From NCBI RefSeq assembly GCF_008180155.1, contig NZ_VSZS01000065.1:1-64000 (forward strand): a stretch of 64,000 nucleotides of DNA, read 5' to 3'. The notes beneath the pieces were generated by a model, which was given only the letters and a program-made list of their open reading frames with translations, searched no databases and had not been told where the DNA came from. Position numbers and translations under genes: made by a program. Numbering within the stretch: position 1 is the stretch's first letter; each line of letters starts with the position of its first letter. This document shows positions 46,055 to 56,228 of the stretch, in pieces. The stretch is from Neoaquamicrobium microcysteis (GTDB taxonomy: Bacteria > Pseudomonadota > Alphaproteobacteria > Rhizobiales > Rhizobiaceae).

Positions 46055-46475
46055 AAGGGCAGGGCCGTAAATTGAGGACATCTCAGATGCCTGACGGCCC
46101 CGCTCGGACAGCGGGAACAAGCCAAAGGATCACTGGGACCGCACCGGCCCGGTCGGGCTACGGGGTAAAACCCGCGGCAAGGGCGAAGCCGGAAGTCCAG
46201 CGGAACCGCTGACAGCGGTCTGGAACGCTACAGGCGGACCGATGCTGCCATGAAGGCCGGGTAAGTCCTTCGATGGTATGCCGAAAACGGCTCTTAGGGG
46301 TCGGGAGAGGCAGGTCCGGGAAAGCAGACCTTCTTCGAAGGCGCGCATGTCCCGCGGCCACCGTCAGAAACAGGATTCGATGCGGTTTCGTCTCTTCGAG
46401 GCGCGTCCACAACGAGACCCTGATCTGAACAGGGAGGCACTGGGAGCGATCCCGGTGCTTTCCTTGTTTTGGCGC
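46055..46475 (+). ncRNA. putative structured non-coding RNA (unidentified)
   Basis: A 494-base gap (45990-46483) between the cupin and P450 genes holds no convincing reading frame, but many strong stems on the + strand: GGGCCGT/ACGGCCC (46062-46068 with 46094-46100), CCCGCT/AGCGGG near 46099-46114, ACCGCT/AGCGGT near 46200, CCTTC/GAAGG near 46330-46342, CCCTG/CAGGG, and a terminal hairpin with T-run at 46437-46470. It has rRNA- or intron-like runs (GGGTAAAACCC). It lacks RNase P RNA and tmRNA signatures. It may be a novel ncRNA, a decayed intron, or a long 3' UTR. Confidence 0.4.
46437..46470 (+). terminator. rho-independent terminator before P450
   Basis: Nine-bp stem with one wobble, GCACTGGGA/TCCCGGTGC (46437-46445 with 46450-46458), loop GCGA, then TTTCCTTGTTTT. 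It stops rightward transcription 14 bases before the end of the leftward P450 gene. Confidence 0.75.
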
Positions 46476-46483
46476 GACGGTCG

Positions 46484-47728
46484 TCACCAGCGGCAGACAA
46501 GCCGCTCCAGCCCGTGAAAGTGATAGATGTCGCGATAGCGCGGCTCTTCGGCAAGCCTGATGGCGGGCAGGCGCTCGAACAGCACCTTGAGGGCCGCCTG
46601 CATCTCAAGCCGTGCCAGTGGCGCCCCGATGCAGAAATGGATGCCGGCGCCGAACGAGACGTTCTTCTGGTCTGCGCGAGAAGGGTTGAACTCGCGCGGC
46701 AGCTCGAATGCCGCCGGATCGTTGTTGGCGGCGCCGAGCAGAAGCGCCACCTGCTCGCCCGAACGCAACTGGATACCGGGCGCGATCTCGACGTCCTCGT
46801 ATGCGTAGCGGGTGAACATGTGCAGGGGAGCGTCGAAACGCAGGCACTCTTCCACCGTCGCCGCGGTCGCCTCGGGCGTTGAGAAGAAGCGGCGCGGGTC
46901 GCCGCCCTGCCAAAGAATAGCCCGGATGGCATTGCCGGTCTGATGCACGGTTGCCTCGTGGCCGGCGTTCAAAAGCAGGATCGCGGACGAAACCAGCTCG
47001 TCTTCCGACAGTTTCTCACCGCTCTCGTGCGCGGCCGTCAGTACGCTCAGCAGGTCGTCGCCGGGGGTCCTGCGCCGCTCCTCGGCGTGATGGCGGATGA
47101 ACGCGGAGAACGCCCTTGCCGATGCGTTTGCCTGCTCCGCGATTTCGCGCGTCGGGGCGTGCATGTACATGCGCACCATGTCGTTCGACCACGCCACGAG
47201 CTGCGGCCCCGTCTCGGCCGGCAGGCCCATCATCTCGGCGATGATGGTGGCGGGAAGCGGGGTCGCGAAATCCGGTATGAGGTCTGCTTCGCCATCCCGT
47301 TCGAAACGGTCGATCAGTTCGTGCGCCAGTCTCTCGGCGCGTGGGCGCAGCCGCTCCACCTGCCGCGAGACGAAGGCCCGGTTGACCAGCGTTCGCAGGC
47401 GCGTGTGGACGGGTGGCTCCAGTTCCAGCATCGAACCCGCCTCGGCGCGGTCGAAATCGGCCAGATGCGAGCGGTCCCCCGTCGCCAGCACGTTCGCCAT
47501 ATATCCGCCGGGCCGCTCGCGCCCGAAACGCCGGTCGCGGAAGGTGCGGTTGACCTCGTCGTATCCGGCCAGACACCAGAGCCCGAAATTCTCCCAGAAG
47601 AACACGGGGCAGGAGGCGTGAAGAAACGCGTAGGCCGGATAGGGGTCCTGCACGAAGCTGGCCTCGTGCGGGTCGAGCCGCACGCTGCGGCTGTCGGGAT
47701 CGAATTCCAGATAGGCAGGTTTGTCCAT
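46484..47728 (-). CDS. cytochrome P450
   Basis: Bacterial class I P450 of 414 aa. The I-helix oxygen-activating segment is LNAGHEATVHQTGNA. The K-helix ExxR appears as EECLRFD. The heme-binding region is FGAGIHFCIGAPLARLEMQ with Cys366. The start at 47728 (MDKPAYLEF) is favoured; the longer frame has a poor N-terminus. No ferredoxin gene is adjacent. Divergent from the flavin-oxidase gene. Confidence 0.92.
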   Translation of the reverse strand: MDKPAYLEFDPDSRSVRLDPHEASFVQDPYPAYAFLHASCPVFFWENFGLWCLAGYDEVNRTFRDRRFGRERPGGYMANVLATGDRSHLADFDRAEAGSMLELEPPVHTRLRTLVNRAFVSRQVERLRPRAERLAHELIDRFERDGEADLIPDFATPLPATIIAEMMGLPAETGPQLVAWSNDMVRMYMHAPTREIAEQANASARAFSAFIRHHAEERRRTPGDDLLSVLTAAHESGEKLSEDELVSSAILLLNAGHEATVHQTGNAIRAILWQGGDPRRFFSTPEATAATVEECLRFDAPLHMFTRYAYEDVEIAPGIQLRSGEQVALLLGAANNDPAAFELPREFNPSRADQKNVSFGAGIHFCIGAPLARLEMQAALKVLFERLPAIRLAEEPRYRDIYHFHGLERLVCRW

Positions 47729-47807
47729 GACGGGTGCATAGCTCGACTTGCACCCCCGCTTCCAGCCCGTATTGTGACACCTCAACAGCGATCTGAGGGG
47801 GTTGGCG

Positions 47808-48911
47808 ATGAAGGTGATTGCGGTCGGCGCCGGGATAGCCGGGCTTTCAACGGCCTGGGCGCTGACCAGGCGAGGGCATCACGTTTCGCTTCTGGAGCAG
47901 GGGCCTATACCCAATCCGCTCGCCGCATCGGGTGACCATCACCGCATCATCCGCCGTGCCTATGGGCTGGACAGCGGTTACGGCCGCGCCATAACCGAGG
48001 CCTACCACGCGTGGGACGAACTCTGGCGGGATCTGGGCCAGAGCCATTATGATGCGCGGGGCTTTCTATGCGTGTCGCGCGAGCCGGGCGACGATGCCGA
48101 GCGCTACCGCGAAGGCATGGAGCAGGGCGGCTGGCCGATAGAGGTTTTCGATGCTGCGGAAGCCGCCCGCCGCTGGCCGTTTCTGGATGCCGCCGGCATC
48201 CGCTATGCGTTTCACTCGCCGGAAGGTGGCGCGCTGCACTGCCGTCGCATCGCGGCGGGAATTGGCGAATGGCTGCGCGCCAATGGCGCAGACGTGCGTG
48301 AGCATACGCGAGTGGCGTCGGTGGATTGCGCCGCCGGCGTCGTCGAACTGGCCGATGGCGAGCGAATCGAGGCTGACCGCATCGTCGTTGCGGCCGGCGC
48401 CTGGGTGACCAAGCTGTTCCCCGATCTCGCGTCCGAGCTGACGACCTATCGCACCGCCGTCGTCTACCTCGAGCCGCCGGCCGACCTGTCCGAAGCCTGG
48501 GAGGCTGCGCCGGTGATACTCGATGTCGGCGGCGCCACCGACGGCTACATCATTCCCCGCTCGGGCGAGGGCGGGCTCAAGTTCGGCTCCGGCCTGCACA
48601 AGCGCGCGCAGCCCGACGCCGACATGGACCGCGTGCCCGCGCCGGGTGAGGGCGATGCCATTTTGAACCTGTTTTCGCCGCCCATCGCGCGCATATCGGA
48701 ATACGTCGTCCGCGAGGTCGTCACCTGCGCGTACACCTTCACCGACGACGAGCGCTTCTTCGCCTCGGAGCGCGGCAAATGCCTCGTCGTCTCGGCCTGT
48801 TCGGGGCACGGCTACAAGTTCGGCGCAGCCGTCGGCCGGCGTGTGGCGCAAGCGGTGGAGGATGGCGACACACGCTGTCTCAAGCGCTGGTTGCAGGCCG
48901 AACAAATCTGA
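47808..48911 (+). CDS. sarcosine-oxidase-like FAD-dependent oxidoreductase
   Basis: Amine oxidase of 367 aa of the DAO/monomeric sarcosine oxidase group. FAD motif KVIAVGAGIAGLSTAWALTR at the N-terminus. The cysteine that bonds flavin covalently in monomeric sarcosine oxidases appears in context VVTCAYTFTDDERFF, and the C-terminus has ACSGHGYKFGAAVG. Probably oxidises an N-methyl amino acid; the substrate is uncertain. ATG at 47808 preferred over TTG 47802. It precedes the clpP promoter. Confidence 0.86.
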   Translation: MKVIAVGAGIAGLSTAWALTRRGHHVSLLEQGPIPNPLAASGDHHRIIRRAYGLDSGYGRAITEAYHAWDELWRDLGQSHYDARGFLCVSREPGDDAERYREGMEQGGWPIEVFDAAEAARRWPFLDAAGIRYAFHSPEGGALHCRRIAAGIGEWLRANGADVREHTRVASVDCAAGVVELADGERIEADRIVVAAGAWVTKLFPDLASELTTYRTAVVYLEPPADLSEAWEAAPVILDVGGATDGYIIPRSGEGGLKFGSGLHKRAQPDADMDRVPAPGEGDAILNLFSPPIARISEYVVREVVTCAYTFTDDERFFASERGKCLVVSACSGHGYKFGAAVGRRVAQAVEDGDTRCLKRWLQAEQI

Positions 48912-48966
48912 CCCTGCGTCAGCGCGGCTGGGCGCCGGGGGCGTTTACCTTGGCGTGCCGACGGGC

Positions 48967-48995
48967 TTGCGCAAGGCAAAGCCGGCATCCTATCT
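48967..48995 (+). promoter_or_regulatory. candidate clpP promoter
   Basis: TTGCGC (48967-48972) is followed by 17 bases and CTATCT (48990-48995), preceded by CTTG. The CTTG plus CyTATnT look is reminiscent of RpoH-dependent promoters of alphaproteobacteria. The clpP ATG is 66 bases downstream. Confidence 0.45.
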
Positions 48996-49060
48996 AACAG
49001 GGAACCGACAATCACGATTCTGGCCGTCGGGCCCGCTGATTCCCATCTGGAAGGGATACT

Positions 49061-49693
49061 ATGAGAGACCCCGTCGAAACCTACATGAACCTCGTGCCGA
49101 TGGTGGTCGAGCAGACGAACCGCGGCGAGCGCGCCTACGACATCTTCTCGCGCCTGCTGAAGGAACGCATCATCTTCATCACCGGCCCGGTCGAGGACGG
49201 CATGGCGACCTTGGTGTGCGCCCAGCTCCTCTTCCTCGAGGCCGAGAATCCGAAGAAGGAAATCAACCTCTACATCAACTCGCCCGGCGGCGTGGTCACC
49301 TCGGGCATGGCGATCTACGACACCATGCAGTTCATCAAGCCGGCCGTCTCGACGCTGTGCATCGGGCAGGCCGCTTCCATGGGCTCGCTGCTGCTGTGCG
49401 CCGGCCACAAGGACATGCGCTTCGCGACGCCCAACGCGCGCATCATGGTGCATCAGCCGTCCGGCGGTTTCTCCGGCCAGGCTTCCGACATCGAGCGTCA
49501 CGCCCAGGACATTATCAAACTGAAGCGTCGCCTCAACGAAGTGTATGTAAAGCACACCGGCAAGGACTACGAGATCATCGAACGGACGCTCGACCGCGAC
49601 CATTTCATGACCTCGGAGGAGGCGAAGGAGTTCGGCCTTATCGACAGGGTCATCTCCAGCCGTGAGACGATCGAAGGACCGACCGCTTCGTGA
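49061..49693 (+). CDS. clpP: ATP-dependent Clp protease proteolytic subunit
   Basis: Serine peptidase barrel protein of 210 aa that works with ClpX or ClpA. Triad is intact: Ser106 in GQAASMGS, His131 in IMVHQPSGG and the aspartate in [14 protein letters not shown] 49061 follows GGAAGGGA. clpX follows after a 295-base gap. Confidence 0.97.
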   Translation: MRDPVETYMNLVPMVVEQTNRGERAYDIFSRLLKERIIFITGPVEDGMATLVCAQLLFLEAENPKKEINLYINSPGGVVTSGMAIYDTMQFIKPAVSTLCIGQAASMGSLLLCAGHKDMRFATPNARIMVHQPSGGFSGQASDIERHAQDIIKLKRRLNEVYVKHTGKDYEIIERTLDRDHFMTSEEAKEFGLIDRVISSRETIEGPTAS

Positions 49694-49988
49694 TCCAGCC
49701 GGCGCAGTACGAATCCCACGCATTTTTGACGCGTGCTGCGCCATTTCGGTCACAATTTGCTGTTCCCTCGGGAAGGGTGACACCCTACGTTAAGCCTCTG
49801 TTGAGCTTCGGCGGCTTAGCCTTTCCAAGGGATTCGCGTGTCGCCGTGGCCGGCTCCGGGTTGTTTTCTGTGCGGAACGGTTTCAATGAGCCATTGGCAT
49901 TGGCAGGGACGCGTTCCCGCCATAGTGTTGTGCCCCCGGATCGTACATCGTGGTATGGTTCGGGCAGAGCCGAAAGGGTTTGGATAGC
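49694..49988. other. clpP-clpX intergenic region
   Basis: A 295-base stretch without a convincing gene. A possible -35/-10 pair TTGTGC (49928-49933) and TGGTAT (49951-49956), spaced by 17 bases, could give clpX its own promoter. Match to consensus is weak. Confidence 0.35.
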
Positions 49989-51260
<1,272 letters not shown>

Positions 51261-51387
51261 GGCCTCGCCGCAGCAGCTGACAGGGCGTTGTGGGGTTCTC
51301 CGCCGCCCTGTTGCCGCAGCGCTTGCCAACCGCCACGGACAGCGCCATAAGCGTGCGGACGGCAACCGACCCCTGCCAGAGGAATCG

Positions 51388-51786
51388 ATGAAGACCTTTT
51401 TCACGCAGTTCTTTACCTGGTGGAACGGCCAGACTCTCGGCACGCGCTTCTTCACATGGCGAAGCGGCAAAAAGGTGGGCACCGACGAGTTCGGCAACAC
51501 CTATTACGAAGGCGGCAAGGACAGCGACGGTCGCCCGAAGCGCTGGGTTATCTACAACGGTTATGCCGAAGCGTCCGCCATCCCACCCGGCTGGCACGGG
51601 TGGATGCATCACCGCACCGATGTCGCGCCCAGCGCCGAGAACTATGTTGCCCACGAGTGGGAGAAGTCGCATCAGACGAACCTGACCGGCTCGGCAGCAG
51701 CGTATCGCCCGCGAGGCTCCGTGCTGACGAACGAGGAACGCCCGCGCGTGACTGGCGACTACGACGCTTGGACGCCCGGTTCCTGA
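51388..51786 (+). CDS. NDUFA12 family NADH:ubiquinone oxidoreductase subunit
   Basis: Accessory complex I subunit of 132 aa (homologue of mitochondrial B17.2/NDUFA12). Recognisable segments are GTRFFTWRSGKKVGTDEFGN, then GRPKRWVIYNGYAEASAIPP, and WHGWMHH. Restricted to alphaproteobacteria and mitochondria. No paired complex I operon nearby, as is normal for this gene. Confidence 0.93.
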   Translation: MKTFFTQFFTWWNGQTLGTRFFTWRSGKKVGTDEFGNTYYEGGKDSDGRPKRWVIYNGYAEASAIPPGWHGWMHHRTDVAPSAENYVAHEWEKSHQTNLTGSAAAYRPRGSVLTNEERPRVTGDYDAWTPGS

Positions 51787-51877
51787 TCGTTGCGCAAGGC
51801 GCGAAACAGGACACTTCTCGCCACAATTGTCCCTTAACGAGTGGCTTTCTCCCTAGGAAAACGGATCGCGCCGCCGC

Positions 51878-52339
51878 ATGGGCAACGACTGCAACACCGA
51901 GAAGAAAGATAAGCCCCGGCGGGCAGCCGCGAGACGGCTGGCTGGCTGTGGCCTCGCGCTGGCAGCCCTGATCGCGGCCTCCGCGCCTGCCGCCGCGCAG
52001 CGTGTGACGAATTCGGTCGCCGAGTTCACCGGCGTGGACAAGATCACCGGCCGCATCATCACTTTCGACGTGTATATCGACGAGACGGTACAGTTCGGCG
52101 CTTTGCAGGTCACGCCGCGCGTCTGCTATTCGGCTCCCGATACGGAGGAGCCCAAGACCGATTCATTCGTCGAGGTCGACGAGATCACGCTGGACCGCAA
52201 GATCAGGCGCATTTTCACCGGCTGGATGTTTGCCGAAAGCCCCGGTCTCAACGCCGTGGAGCACGCGGTCTACGATGTGTGGCTGAAGAGCTGCAAGCAG
52301 GAATCGGACGTGCCGGCTCCCGAAGCGGCCGGCGGCTGA
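51878..52339 (+). CDS. DUF2155 domain-containing periplasmic protein
   Basis: 153 aa with a signal peptide (hydrophobic region about 25-46 ending in Ala-Ala-Gln) and a DUF2155 body (AEFTGVDKITGRIITFDVYI, then VTPRVCYSAPDTEEPKTDSF). The family is conserved in alphaproteobacteria next to NDUFA12, with no known role; the two cysteines (VCYS and KSCKQ) could form a disulfide. Convergent with aat, 3 bases away. Confidence 0.88.
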   Translation: MGNDCNTEKKDKPRRAAARRLAGCGLALAALIAASAPAAAQRVTNSVAEFTGVDKITGRIITFDVYIDETVQFGALQVTPRVCYSAPDTEEPKTDSFVEVDEITLDRKIRRIFTGWMFAESPGLNAVEHAVYDVWLKSCKQESDVPAPEAAGG

Positions 52340-52342
52340 TCC

Positions 52343-52960
52343 TCAGTCCGCAAACCGCGCTTCGCCCGCAAGCGCTTCCTCGAGCAGAACTTCATATTTG
52401 CCCCGCGGTACGTCGACAGCGCCGAAGCGCTTGAGGTGCTCGGTGGTGAACTGCGTGTCGAGCAGAACGAAGCCGCGCTCGATCAGCCGCGCAACCAGAT
52501 GGACGAGGCAAACCTTCGAGGCATCCGTCTCGCGTGAGAACATGCTCTCGCCGAAGAACGCCCGTCCCAGCGTCACGCCGTACAGCCCGCCGACAAGTTC
52601 CCCCTCGCGCCACGCCTCGATCGTGTGACAGTGCCCCTGCTCGAACAGGGCCGTGTAGGCTTCACGTATGGGCTCGTTGATCCAGGTTGAGCGGCGTCCC
52701 GCGCGTGCCTCGGCACAGCCGTCGATGACGCCTTCGAAATCCGTGTCGAACCGGATGTCGAAGGCGCCTTGCCGCACCGTCTTCATGAGACTTCTGGGGG
52801 CGTGGAACCCGTCCAGCGGGATGATGCCGCGCGTCTCCGGCCGTACCCAGAAGATTTCCGGGTCGTCGGCGCTTTCCGCCATCGGAAAGACGCCCGATGC
52901 GTAGGCACGCAGCAGCAGGTCCGTCGGGATGCGTTGACCTGGCGCGAAAGGTCGGCTCAT
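52343..52960 (-). CDS. aat: leucyl/phenylalanyl-tRNA-protein transferase
   Basis: N-degron transferase of 205 aa that adds Leu or Phe to N-terminal Lys/Arg for ClpS-ClpAP degradation. Family features are [32 protein letters not shown] and [20 protein letters not shown]. It lies 18 bases after accC and is probably cotranscribed with it. Confidence 0.95.
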   Translation of the reverse strand: MSRPFAPGQRIPTDLLLRAYASGVFPMAESADDPEIFWVRPETRGIIPLDGFHAPRSLMKTVRQGAFDIRFDTDFEGVIDGCAEARAGRRSTWINEPIREAYTALFEQGHCHTIEAWREGELVGGLYGVTLGRAFFGESMFSRETDASKVCLVHLVARLIERGFVLLDTQFTTEHLKRFGAVDVPRGKYEVLLEEALAGEARFAD

Positions 52961-52978
52961 CTCGCTCCCGGTTCCAGC

Positions 52979-54322
52979 CTACTCCGCTTTGGCCAGATGC
53001 TTTTCCAGCCAGTGGATGTCGTAGTCGCCATTGGCTACGTCGATATTGCCGACAAGATCGCGGAAAAGCGGCAGGGTTGTGTTGATCCCGTCCACGACGA
53101 ATTCGTCCAGCGCACGGCGCAGGCGCATCATGCATTCGACGCGGTTGCGACCGTGCACGATCAGCTTGCCAATCAGGCTGTCGTAGTAGGGCGGAATGCG
53201 GTAGCCGGAATAGACGCCCGAATCGACGCGGATGCCGAGGCCGCCCGGCGTGTGGAAATGCGTGATGGTGCCGGGCGAGGGGACGAAGGTCCTCGCGTCC
53301 TCTGCGTTGATGCGGCACTCGATCGCGTGGCCGTGGAAGCGTACCTCGTCCTGCGTGACCGAAAGCCCACCGCCCGAAGCGACACGGATCTGCTCGTGCA
53401 CGAGGTCGATACCCGTGATCGCCTCGGTCACCGGATGCTCGACCTGCAGGCGCGTGTTCATCTCGATGAAATAGAATTCGCCGTTCTCGTACAGGAATTC
53501 GATCGTGCCGGCGCCCGAATAGCCGAGATCGGCCACCGCGTTGGCGCAGATTTCGCCGATCTTCGCGCGCGCTTCGGCATTGAGGGCGGGCGAATTGGCC
53601 TCTTCCCAGACCTTCTGGTGGCGGCGCTGCAGCGAGCAGTCACGTTCGCCGAGGTGGATCGCCTTGCCGTTGCCGTCGCCGACGATCTGCACCTCGATGT
53701 GGCGCGGCTTCTCGAGATACTTTTCTATATAGACCGCGTCGTCGCCGAATGCTGCTCCAGCCTCCGTGCGGGCCGTGGCAAGGGCGACCAGCAGGTCGTC
53801 CTCGGTGCGCGCCACCTTCATGCCGCGTCCGCCGCCGCCGGCCGAGGCCTTGATGATGACCGGGTAGCCGATCTCGGCCGCGATGCGCAGCGCGTCCTTC
53901 TCGTCCGACACCGCACCTTCCGAGCCGGGCACGACCGGAATGCCGAGGCGCTTGGCCGTGCGCTTGGCCTCGATCTTGTCGCCCATGATGCGGATATGGT
54001 CGCCCGACGGGCCGATGAAGGTGATGTTGTGGGCCGCCAGGATGTCCGCGAACTTGGCGTTTTCCGACAGGAAACCGTAGCCCGGATGGATGGCGTCCGC
54101 GCCCGTGATCTCGCATGCTGCGACGATCTGGTGGATGTTGAGGTAGCTCTCGCGAGAGGGCGGGGGGCCTATGCAGACGCTTTCGTCGGCCAGCCGCACA
54201 TGCATCGCCTCGGCGTCGGCAGTCGAATGGACGGCGACGGTCTGAATGCCGAGCTCCCGGCAGGCGCGCAGCACGCGAAGCGCGATTTCACCGCGATTGG
54301 CGATCAGGATTTTCTGGAACAT
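52979..54322 (-). CDS. accC: acetyl-CoA carboxylase biotin carboxylase subunit
   Basis: ATP-grasp enzyme of 447 aa that carboxylates biotin on AccB in the first step of fatty acid synthesis. Signatures are [32 protein letters not shown] in the nucleotide loop, [20 protein letters not shown] and [12 protein letters not shown]. It starts 15 bases after accB. Confidence 0.97.
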   Translation of the reverse strand: MFQKILIANRGEIALRVLRACRELGIQTVAVHSTADAEAMHVRLADESVCIGPPPSRESYLNIHQIVAACEITGADAIHPGYGFLSENAKFADILAAHNITFIGPSGDHIRIMGDKIEAKRTAKRLGIPVVPGSEGAVSDEKDALRIAAEIGYPVIIKASAGGGGRGMKVARTEDDLLVALATARTEAGAAFGDDAVYIEKYLEKPRHIEVQIVGDGNGKAIHLGERDCSLQRRHQKVWEEANSPALNAEARAKIGEICANAVADLGYSGAGTIEFLYENGEFYFIEMNTRLQVEHPVTEAITGIDLVHEQIRVASGGGLSVTQDEVRFHGHAIECRINAEDARTFVPSPGTITHFHTPGGLGIRVDSGVYSGYRIPPYYDSLIGKLIVHGRNRVECMMRLRRALDEFVVDGINTTLPLFRDLVGNIDVANGDYDIHWLEKHLAKAE

Positions 54323-54337
54323 CCTCCTGATCCCGGC

Positions 54338-54805
54338 CTATTCGATCACGACCAGAGGCTCGCCATATTCGACCGGCTGCGCATCCTCGAAAAGGATGGC
54401 GGTGACGGTGCCCGAACGCGGCGAGGGGATCTGGTTCATCGTCTTCATCGCCTCGATGATGAGGAGCGTCTGGCCTTCCTTGATCTTCTGGCCGACTTCG
54501 ATGAAGGGCTTAGCGCCAGGGGCGGCGGCCAGATAGGCCGTGCCGACCATCGGCGAGGGAACGGCGTTCTTGGAATTGTCGGCAGCCGGCGCGGAAGAGC
54601 CCTGCGGGGCAGCCGCGGCAGCGACCGGTGCTGCGGGGGCGGCTGCCGCGGGCGCGGCATAAGTCTGCACCGGGGCAGGGCTGCGCGAAACACGGATGCG
54701 CAGATCTTCCTGCTCTACCTCGATCTCGGTGAGGTTCGTTTCATCGAGAATGCTCGCGAGATCGCGAATGAGCTGCTGGTCAACACCGGTTTTCTTTGTC
54801 GACAT
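54338..54805 (-). CDS. accB: acetyl-CoA carboxylase biotin carboxyl carrier protein
   Basis: Protein of 155 aa. The Pro/Ala-rich linker (about 45-75) joins an N-terminal segment to the biotinyl domain; biotin attaches to Lys121 in [10 protein letters not shown]. Start at 54805 (MSTKKT), the longer frame lacking homology. Between aroQ and accC, the usual alphaproteobacterial order. Confidence 0.95.
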   Translation of the reverse strand: MSTKKTGVDQQLIRDLASILDETNLTEIEVEQEDLRIRVSRSPAPVQTYAAPAAAAPAAPVAAAAAPQGSSAPAADNSKNAVPSPMVGTAYLAAAPGAKPFIEVGQKIKEGQTLLIIEAMKTMNQIPSPRSGTVTAILFEDAQPVEYGEPLVVIE

Positions 54806-54831
54806 CGGAGTTTTATCCCTTACCCTTCTTC

Positions 54832-55278
54832 TTATGCAGCCTGGATCCGGGCAGAGAGCCCGTGCAGCGCCATGATGTAGCCCTGCGGGCCGAAGCCGCA
54901 GATCATGCCCGTGGCGACCGCAGACACCCAGGAATGGTGCCGGAACTCCTCGCGCGCATGGATGTTTGAAAGATGCACTTCGGCCACCGGCAGCGGCTGC
55001 ACCGCGCGGATCGCGTCGTGAATGGCAATTGAGGTGTGGCTGTAGGCGCCGGGGTTGATGATGATGCCCTGCGCCTTGTTGCCGGCTTCCTGTATCCAGT
55101 CCACCAGCACGCCTTCGTGGTTCGATTGGCGGAAGTCCACCTCGATGCCGAGCTTTGTTCCTGCCTCGCGGCAATCCTCCGAAATCATCTCCAGCGTCTT
55201 GCCGCCATAGATGCCGGGCTCACGCTTGCCGAGCATGTTCAGGTTCGGGCCGTTCAAGACATAGATGATGCTGGACAT
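54832..55278 (-). CDS. aroQ: 3-dehydroquinate dehydratase, type II
   Basis: Shikimate pathway enzyme of 148 aa, dodecameric type II. Signatures are [18 protein letters not shown] (with the catalytic tyrosine), [32 protein letters not shown] and [15 protein letters not shown] with the catalytic histidine region. Starts 26 bases before accB on the same strand. Confidence 0.96.
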   Translation of the reverse strand: MSSIIYVLNGPNLNMLGKREPGIYGGKTLEMISEDCREAGTKLGIEVDFRQSNHEGVLVDWIQEAGNKAQGIIINPGAYSHTSIAIHDAIRAVQPLPVAEVHLSNIHAREEFRHHSWVSAVATGMICGFGPQGYIMALHGLSARIQAA

Positions 55279-55403
55279 GAAATGGGTTCCTGCGCGCCGC
55301 GCACCTCTATAATGGGCATAGACGGTGTCGGAAAGAGCGCAAGTGCGTTCTTTTCATGTCCACAACAGGGTTGGCCGCGTTTCTCTCGTCGCCGGCGCGA
55401 GGA

Positions 55404-56198
55404 TCACGTGCCGTTTGCGGCGCGCGCGATCTCCACCTTCTCGGCAAGCACGGCCTGGCCGAGCGCGCCGAACACCACCTCGTCGCCGATCACATAGGAG
55501 GGCGTGCCGGTTATGGACAGCCGGTTGGCGAGTTCATAGGTCCGGCCGAACGCGTCCGAGATGGCGGGGTTCTTCATCTCCTCGCGCAATGCCGTCTCGT
55601 CCACCCCTTGCGCCAGGGCGGCCAGTATCGCGGCATCCTCGGTCGCCCGCCCGCCCGACATCAGGTCGCGATGGAAGTCGCCATACTTCTCCGGCGCCAG
55701 CGCTCGAAGCGCCATCGACACCACATGCGCCTTCTGGGAATCGGGGCCGAGGATGGGCAGTTCCTTCAACACGAAGCGCAGGTCGGGATCGGCCGCCACC
55801 ATCGCATCCATGTCATCCATGGCGCGCTTGCAGAAGCCGCAATTGTAATCGAAGAACTCGACGATGGTGACGCTGCCTTCGGGGTTGCCGATTACGCCGT
55901 CATAGTCGGCGTTGAAGATTTCGTCGGCCGACGTGCTGATCGTCTCCATCTGCGCCACGCGCTGCAGGTCGCGCTCACGCTCCTCCAGAGCGATCTGCAT
56001 CTCGGTGAGGATTTCCGGGTTGGCCAGCAGGTAGCCCCGCACCGCCATGTCCAGATCGGACGGCGCAGCGGTGGCTTGCGAAGCCACGTTGCCCTGCGCG
56101 GCGGGCGCATGCGTGGCGCTGCCTGCGACATAGCCGAAGGCCAGCATGGCTATGGAAAGCGTTGCGCCTGCAACGGCGATAGCGATTGTCTTGCCCAT
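55404..56198 (-). CDS. DsbA family thiol-disulfide oxidoreductase
   Basis: Exported protein of 264 aa. Signal peptide or anchor at residues 3-25; a short alpha-helical pre-domain (about 50-90, ILTEMQIALEERERDLQRVA) as in Com1/ScsC-like proteins; then a thioredoxin fold with active site CGFC (120-123) and cis-proline in SITGTPSYVIGDE. Likely oxidises or isomerises periplasmic disulfides. Downstream of the M48 protease gene, 30 bases apart. Confidence 0.9.
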   Translation of the reverse strand: MGKTIAIAVAGATLSIAMLAFGYVAGSATHAPAAQGNVASQATAAPSDLDMAVRGYLLANPEILTEMQIALEERERDLQRVAQMETISTSADEIFNADYDGVIGNPEGSVTIVEFFDYNCGFCKRAMDDMDAMVAADPDLRFVLKELPILGPDSQKAHVVSMALRALAPEKYGDFHRDLMSGGRATEDAAILAALAQGVDETALREEMKNPAISDAFGRTYELANRLSITGTPSYVIGDEVVFGALGQAVLAEKVEIARAANGT

Positions 56199-56228
56199 GT
56201 CTGCGTCCCTCTTTGTGGCGCCGTCGGA

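Noticed and set aside
46055-46475. RNase P RNA or tmRNA in the gene-free stretch
   Set aside because: No GAGGAAAGTCC box, and no tag-peptide frame or tRNA-like ends.
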